Of a stretch of DNA of 17,292 nucleotides, positions 13,567-17,292 are shown piece after piece. This stretch comes from Actinomycetota bacterium (lineage in GTDB: Bacteria; Actinomycetota; Actinomycetes; Nanopelagicales; Nanopelagicaceae): assembly GCA_002737595.1 (NCBI GenBank), contig NSHZ01000031.1, forward strand, positions 1 through 17,292, in the 5' to 3' direction. Both the position numbers and the translations under genes were made by a program. The notes under the pieces are model-generated. The model searched no databases. It was not told where the DNA came from and saw only the letters and a program-made list of their open reading frames with translations. The stretch's first letter is position 1. Every line of letters begins with the position of its first letter.

Positions 13567-14303
13567 CGCACTTCAACTGAGATTGAAACGTCTTGCTGGC
13601 CGACGTCGATTTGCGTCGGTGCAGAATCTGCAGACGCTTTGGTCGCGTAGGCAATCGGCATTGGATTGTAGAAGGAAGTGTTCTCGTTGAGGTATTGCAC
13701 TGTTGTTAACTTCACGCCGAGAAGTTTTGCGTAGGTAGTTGCCTTTGCCTTCGCGGCTTTGACGGCGAGCGCCCGAGCACTTGCCATCGCCTTTTCGGAA
13801 TTGAGCAAGAACGGGGTAGCGCCATCGATGGTGGCATTATCGCCAGCGGCTTCTACGATTTGATCAAGGATGGTTCCAGCGTTTGCTGTCTTGCGAACCA
13901 CGATGGAGAAATTCTGAGTAGCCCGATATCCACTAATGGTTGGTGCCTTATCTTGTGAGTAGATGTACTCCGGGTTCACATTGATACGCGCAGTCGTGAT
14001 GTCTTTGGTCGCGATGGCGTTAGCGGTGAGTACCTTACGGATCGCGGCCGCCACACCTGAAGATTGGGCGAGTGCCTCTTTACTACTCGGTTGCACGATA
14101 TTGGTGGTGACCGAGATGCGTATGGCATCGGGAACCATCTTGACCGTGCCGGTTCCTTGAACCGTGATACCGCGGGTGGTGGTGTCGGCTGCTGTAGCTG
14201 GAAGGGCGCTCCAAAGCGTGAGGCCAAATCCGAGGGTGAGCCCGAAAGTGAGGACGCCGGCAAAGGTGCGGCGAAGTGGACGGTTCAACAGCAAATTCCT
14301 CAT
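13551..14303 (-). CDS. secreted SIMPL-domain (DUF541) protein (250 aa)
   Basis: After a signal peptide (basic RPLRRT, hydrophobic core, probable cleavage after ATA near residue 38), the protein carries the SIMPL/DUF541 signature: ITVQGTGTVKMVPDAIRISV, then TKDITTARINVNPEYIY, GYRATQNFSIVV, and an Ala-rich helix (ASARALAVKAAKAKATTYAK) before VQYL and a closing SISVEVRW strand. Family members are exported or envelope proteins with periplasmic or cell-surface beta-barrel-like assemblies; their role is not well defined. The start is set at 14303 because AAAGGAG lies just upstream. The longer reading from 14339 has no ribosome-binding site. It overlaps the DUF2157-like gene and is divergent from the threonylcarbamoyl-AMP synthase gene. 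Confidence 0.88.
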   Translation of the reverse strand: MRNLLLNRPLRRTFAGVLTFGLTLGFGLTLWSALPATAADTTTRGITVQGTGTVKMVPDAIRISVTTNIVQPSSKEALAQSSGVAAAIRKVLTANAIATKDITTARINVNPEYIYSQDKAPTISGYRATQNFSIVVRKTANAGTILDQIVEAAGDNATIDGATPFLLNSEKAMASARALAVKAAKAKATTYAKLLGVKLTTVQYLNENTSFYNPMPIAYATKASADSAPTQIDVGQQDVSISVEVRWNLK

Positions 14304-14388
14304 GTGGGCTCCTTTAGTCATGAGGATACCGTCCCACACGTTTCAAAGCCCTGAATGCGCAATTCATGAGAGAACTCTGCGAGAGAAT

Positions 14389-15315
14389 ATGAGGGTGATC
14401 ACCACCTCTCTCGAGCGGGCAGCGCGCGCCCTCCATGGCGGGGCGCTGGTCGCCATCCCCACAGAGACGGTTTACGGGCTAGCGGCGGATGCGCGAAATG
14501 AAGCGGCGGTTGTCAGTATTTATGTGGTGAAGGGGCGGCCCAGTAACCATCCGGTGATCGTGCATATTGCTGACGTAGATCAGTTAGATGAGTGGGCGAT
14601 CAATATTCCAACGTGGGCACGTGCGCTCGCAGATGCGTTTTGGCCAGGGCCGCTGACATTGATCTTGCCGCGAGCTGCGCACGTAGGGGATTGGATTACT
14701 GGAGGACAAGAAAGCGTGGGCGTACGTTGCCCTGATCATGCACTTACTCTTGCGTTGCTCCGCGAATCTGGCTTAGGTGTGGCTGCGCCGAGTGCCAATC
14801 GTTTTGGCTCACTCTCACCCACTTCGGCAGCGGCAGTGCTTGAAGAGTTGGGTGAGTATCTCGAACCCGCAGAAGATTTAATTCTTGATGGTGGTGAGTG
14901 TGAGATCGGTGTGGAGTCCACCATTGTTTCTTGCTTAGGAAGTGCGCCCAGCATTTTGCGATTAGGTGCCATCACTGCCGAACAAGTCGCAATCGTAACT
15001 GGGCTCGATGTCGTTGCAGTTGATCCATCTGTGCGGGCACCAGGAACGCTGGCACAGCATTACTCTCCCCGCGCTCACGTGTGTATGGAAGTAAATGAGA
15101 AGTGTGAAGCGATTATTGCGCTCGCCGACGTTGAGACTCCACTTGGATTAGCGCGATTGGCATCGCCAGATAACGCGGCCCAGTATGCCCATGAGCTCTA
15201 TGCCGCGATGCGCGAGGCCGACCACCGCGGATATTCCTGTATCGCCGTCATCCCACCTACTGATGGAGGGATTGCGGCAGCGGTACGTGATCGCATCACC
15301 CGCGCCAGCAATTAA
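14389..15315 (+). CDS. tsaC: threonylcarbamoyl-AMP synthase, TsaC/Sua5 family (308 aa)
   Basis: This enzyme makes L-threonylcarbamoyl-AMP from threonine, bicarbonate and ATP, the first step of the universal t6A37 modification of ANN-decoding tRNAs. The YrdC/Sua5 fold is clear: IPTETVYGLAADA (23-35), the KGRPSNHP loop (48-55), FWPGPLTLILPR (84-95), GVRCPDH (111-117), APSANRFG (133-140) and the ESTIV segment (176-180). The linker APGTLAQHYSPRA (217-229) and about 80 further residues indicate the longer Sua5-type form with a C-terminal domain. The reading frame is open further upstream to 14164, but that part is antisense to the SIMPL gene, so the ATG at 14389 is preferred despite a weak ribosome-binding site. 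Its stop abuts the stop of the convergent acyl-CoA dehydrogenase gene. Confidence 0.93.
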   Translation: MRVITTSLERAARALHGGALVAIPTETVYGLAADARNEAAVVSIYVVKGRPSNHPVIVHIADVDQLDEWAINIPTWARALADAFWPGPLTLILPRAAHVGDWITGGQESVGVRCPDHALTLALLRESGLGVAAPSANRFGSLSPTSAAAVLEELGEYLEPAEDLILDGGECEIGVESTIVSCLGSAPSILRLGAITAEQVAIVTGLDVVAVDPSVRAPGTLAQHYSPRAHVCMEVNEKCEAIIALADVETPLGLARLASPDNAAQYAHELYAAMREADHRGYSCIAVIPPTDGGIAAAVRDRITRASN

Positions 15316-16518
15316 TTACTGGTACTTACGAATCTCTTTCCGAGCAAGAGAAGCAATGTGAACTTCATCCGGACCATCAGCAAGACGTAAAGTCCGGGCG
15401 CTTGCCCAGAGATGGGCGAGTGGCGTCACTTGGCTTACGCCGGCGCCGCCGTGAGCTTGGATCGCACGATCAATCACGCGTAACACCATTTCGGGAGCGG
15501 CGATCTTGATAGCTTGGATTTCGGTATGGGCCTCACGATTGCCCACGGTATCCATCAACCACGCGGCTTTGAGGGTGAGTAAGCGAACCGTTTCGATCTC
15601 CACTCGTGAACGGCCAATCCAATCTTGAATCACGCCTTGATCCGCGAGGGGTTTTCCAAATGCCGTGCGGGTAAGCGCACGCTTACACATCAATTCAAGT
15701 GCGCGCTCGGCCATACCGATGGTGCGCATGCAGTGGTGAATGCGCCCGGGACCAAGTCGGGCTTGCGCGATGGCAAAGCCACTTCCTTCGGTGCTAATGA
15801 GATTGGTAACGGGTACTCGCACATTAGTGAAACTCATTTCTGCATGTCCGCCGTGAGCACCATCGTCGTAGCCATAAACAGTGAGTGCGCGTTCAATCTT
15901 CACACCTGGTGTTTTCATTGGAACAAGAATCATGCTCTGCTGCTTATGCTTCTCGCCATTGAGGTTGGTCTTGCCCATCACGATAAGAATTTCGCACTTA
16001 GGGCTCATGGCACCTGTCGACCACCACTTGCGCCCGTTGATCACGTAATCATCGCCATCACGCTTCATTGTCATTTCAATGTTGTTAGCATCTGATGATG
16101 CAACATCTGGTTCGGTCATCACGAAAGCAGATCGAATCTCTCCGGCAAGGAGAGGTGTGAGCCAACGGTCTTGTTGTTCCTTGTTGCCAAATTGCGCAAG
16201 CACTTCCATATTTCCCGTGTCGGGTGCGGAACAGTTGAGAGCCTCGGGTGCCAGCATGGGACTACGACCGGTGATTTCTGCTAATTGCGCATATTGCACG
16301 TTGGTAAGTCCGGCACCGCGGGCATCGTGTGGCAAGAAGAGATTCCAGAGGCCGCGTTTGCGCGCTTCTGCTTTCAACGCTTCCATTGATGGTGGACGAT
16401 TGAAGTTACCGGGTGCATGCGCGTCGAGTTCGGCTTCGGCTGGATAAATACACTCGTCCATAAATAAGTTGAGTTTGCCCATTAATTCTTGAGTGGTGGC
16501 ATCTACTGTAAATTCCAT
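15316..16518 (-). CDS. acyl-CoA dehydrogenase, ACAD10/11-like (400 aa)
   Basis: A full-length flavin acyl-CoA dehydrogenase. The FAD/substrate segment reads [17 protein letters not shown] (130-146) and GRKWWSTGA (162-170); the helical half has [17 protein letters not shown] (258-274) and RTAFGKPL (284-291); it ends [10 protein letters not shown] and [10 protein letters not shown] (378-387). In that last motif Asp381 stands where medium-chain enzymes have the catalytic Glu of YEGT, a hallmark, as I recall, of the ACAD10/11 branch. These enzymes dehydrogenate acyl-CoA; the ACAD10/11 branch is linked to 4-hydroxyacyl-CoA breakdown together with a kinase. A kinase-fold gene lies 4 bp upstream, supporting that reading. 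The start is set at 16518, with GAGGAG nine bases upstream; the frame is open 17 codons further but inside the neighbour. Confidence 0.93.
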   Translation of the reverse strand: MEFTVDATTQELMGKLNLFMDECIYPAEAELDAHAPGNFNRPPSMEALKAEARKRGLWNLFLPHDARGAGLTNVQYAQLAEITGRSPMLAPEALNCSAPDTGNMEVLAQFGNKEQQDRWLTPLLAGEIRSAFVMTEPDVASSDANNIEMTMKRDGDDYVINGRKWWSTGAMSPKCEILIVMGKTNLNGEKHKQQSMILVPMKTPGVKIERALTVYGYDDGAHGGHAEMSFTNVRVPVTNLISTEGSGFAIAQARLGPGRIHHCMRTIGMAERALELMCKRALTRTAFGKPLADQGVIQDWIGRSRVEIETVRLLTLKAAWLMDTVGNREAHTEIQAIKIAAPEMVLRVIDRAIQAHGGAGVSQVTPLAHLWASARTLRLADGPDEVHIASLARKEIRKYQ

Positions 16519-16522
16519 GTTC

Positions 16523-17292
16523 TTACTCTCCTCGTAGTGCGCGATGTCCGCAAGAAACGAGCGGCTCAACTAATGGTCCAATTTCAGAGAATCCTGGGCC
16601 AACCGTCTGCCCTTGTGAGAAGCGTAAGTAGATCCCTTCAAGGATGACGGCGAGTTTGAAGTAGCCGAAGGCTATGTACCACTCGATATGTCTCAGCTCG
16701 CTCCCGCTCTTGGTGGCATAACGTTGAAGCAGATCGGTAGCGGTAGGGAAGCCATACTCAGGCTTGATGCCGTTTGCTACAGGGTTACCGATAATTTGTG
16801 AAAGACCATCCCAATAAACGACGAAGAGACCGAGATCGGTAGAGGAATCTCCCAAAGTGGCCATCTCCCAGTCGACTACGGCTGCCACCCCATTGTTCGC
16901 ACCAATGATGCAGTTATCTAATCGAAAATCTCCATGCACGATGGAATTGCGTTGTGTGATTGGAATGCTCATGGCGATTTTGTTAAGCAATTCGTCGATC
17001 CCAATAATCTCTCGTGATCGCGAGCCTTCAAGTTGCTTACTCCAGCGAGAGACTTGACGGTCTAAGAATCCTTCGGTGCGACCAAAATCGTTGAGGCCAA
17101 TCTCATCGGGCTCGCAGGCATGCAAAGCAACGAGGGTGTCGATCACGTTTTCGCTAATTGTTTGTGCGCGCTCACTACCTAAAGCAGAGGTTTGATTCTC
17201 AGTTTGAATTACTTCGCCAATAACTCGCTCCATTAAATAGAATGGTGCACCGAGCACCTCTGAATCAGTACAGAGGTGCAATGTGCGCGGAA
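16523..17292 (-). CDS. APH-fold phosphotransferase, ACAD10/11 kinase-domain-like (5' end outside window)
   Basis: The visible part is about 256 residues and the N-terminal start lies beyond the right edge; the frame stays open to the last base, so any start inside the window would be artificial. The aminoglycoside-phosphotransferase fold is shown by the catalytic loop HGDFRLDN (bases 16936-16913) and the metal-binding DWE (from 16873), plus [12 protein letters not shown] near the visible N-terminus, typical of the hinge region. The family phosphorylates small hydroxylated substrates; antibiotic resistance is not implied. The partner acyl-CoA dehydrogenase follows after 4 bp. In eukaryotic ACAD10/11 both domains are fused, and there the kinase phosphorylates 4-hydroxyacyl-CoA. 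Here the pair appears as two genes, which suggests hydroxy-fatty-acid catabolism. Confidence 0.88.
   Translation of the reverse strand, partial: PRTLHLCTDSEVLGAPFYLMERVIGEVIQTENQTSALGSERAQTISENVIDTLVALHACEPDEIGLNDFGRTEGFLDRQVSRWSKQLEGSRSREIIGIDELLNKIAMSIPITQRNSIVHGDFRLDNCIIGANNGVAAVVDWEMATLGDSSTDLGLFVVYWDGLSQIIGNPVANGIKPEYGFPTATDLLQRYATKSGSELRHIEWYIAFGYFKLAVILEGIYLRFSQGQTVGPGFSEIGPLVEPLVSCGHRALRGE

Noticed and set aside
14304..14339. Twelve-codon N-terminal extension of the SIMPL protein
   Set aside because: The upstream ATGs have no ribosome-binding site; AAAGGAG precedes the ATG at 14303, which also gives a normal signal peptide.
14164..14388. Open frame extending the threonylcarbamoyl-AMP synthase by 75 codons upstream
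   Set aside because: It lies antisense to the signal-peptide region of the SIMPL gene, has no family similarity, and the Sua5 fold begins right after the ATG at 14389.
16519..16569. Seventeen-codon N-terminal extension of the acyl-CoA dehydrogenase
   Set aside because: It overlaps the end of the kinase-fold gene and lacks a ribosome-binding site, whereas the ATG at 16518 has GAGGAG at good distance.

Overview
The window looks like a chromosomal segment of a moderate-GC (roughly 50-55%, by eye) actinobacterium, perhaps one of the small-genome aquatic lineages. The evidence is a compact layout with overlapping or abutting genes, GTG and TTG starts, a Glu-Asp-Phe tRNA cluster with CCA encoded in only one of the three genes, a ChoD-like GMC oxidoreductase, a SigM-like ECF sigma factor, and an acyl-CoA dehydrogenase beside an aminoglycoside-phosphotransferase-fold gene. 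The lineage is an inference; no rRNA or marker gene is present to settle it. No insertion sequence, phage gene or CRISPR array was seen.

Layout. 1-2235 (minus): a secreted 622-residue repeat protein followed by the N-terminal part of a GMC (cholesterol-oxidase-like) flavoenzyme that runs off the left edge. 2388-3101 (plus): two small membrane proteins (DUF4190 and DUF2752) separated by a strong hairpin. 3105-5302 (minus): a small secreted protein, then an ECF sigma factor whose GTG start sits in one arm of a perfect 15-bp inverted repeat, then an overlapping single-pass membrane protein, the probable anti-sigma factor. 5303-5562: a divergent regulatory region with a textbook ECF-type promoter facing right, a weaker one facing left, a G-quadruplex-capable tract and a hairpin. 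5563-10305 (plus): a 1580-residue secreted protein joining a chymotrypsin-fold protease, Ig-like modules, a C-type lectin-like domain, three 133-residue cysteine/tyrosine-rich repeats, an FN3 domain and a legume-type lectin domain. 10344-12116 (plus): a D-2-hydroxyacid dehydrogenase and a GAF-LuxR regulator. 12136-12483 (minus): tRNA-Glu, tRNA-Asp and tRNA-Phe with a promoter. 12583-14303 (minus): a SIMPL-domain protein and an overlapping DUF2157-like membrane protein. 14389-15315 (plus): threonylcarbamoyl-AMP synthase (tRNA t6A). 15316-17292 (minus): a phosphotransferase-fold kinase (5' end cut by the window) and an acyl-CoA dehydrogenase, together matching the two halves of the eukaryotic ACAD10/11 proteins.

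The most interesting block is about 3.1-10.3 kb. A membrane-tethered ECF sigma/anti-sigma pair lies beside a very large secreted protease-lectin protein whose upstream region carries an ECF consensus promoter (GGAAC, 17-nt spacer, CGTC). The simplest model is an envelope-signal circuit in which the sigma factor drives a surface glycan-binding protease and, through a divergent promoter, its own operon. The start-codon inverted repeat would add a translational control layer. This circuit is inference from sequence motifs and synteny.
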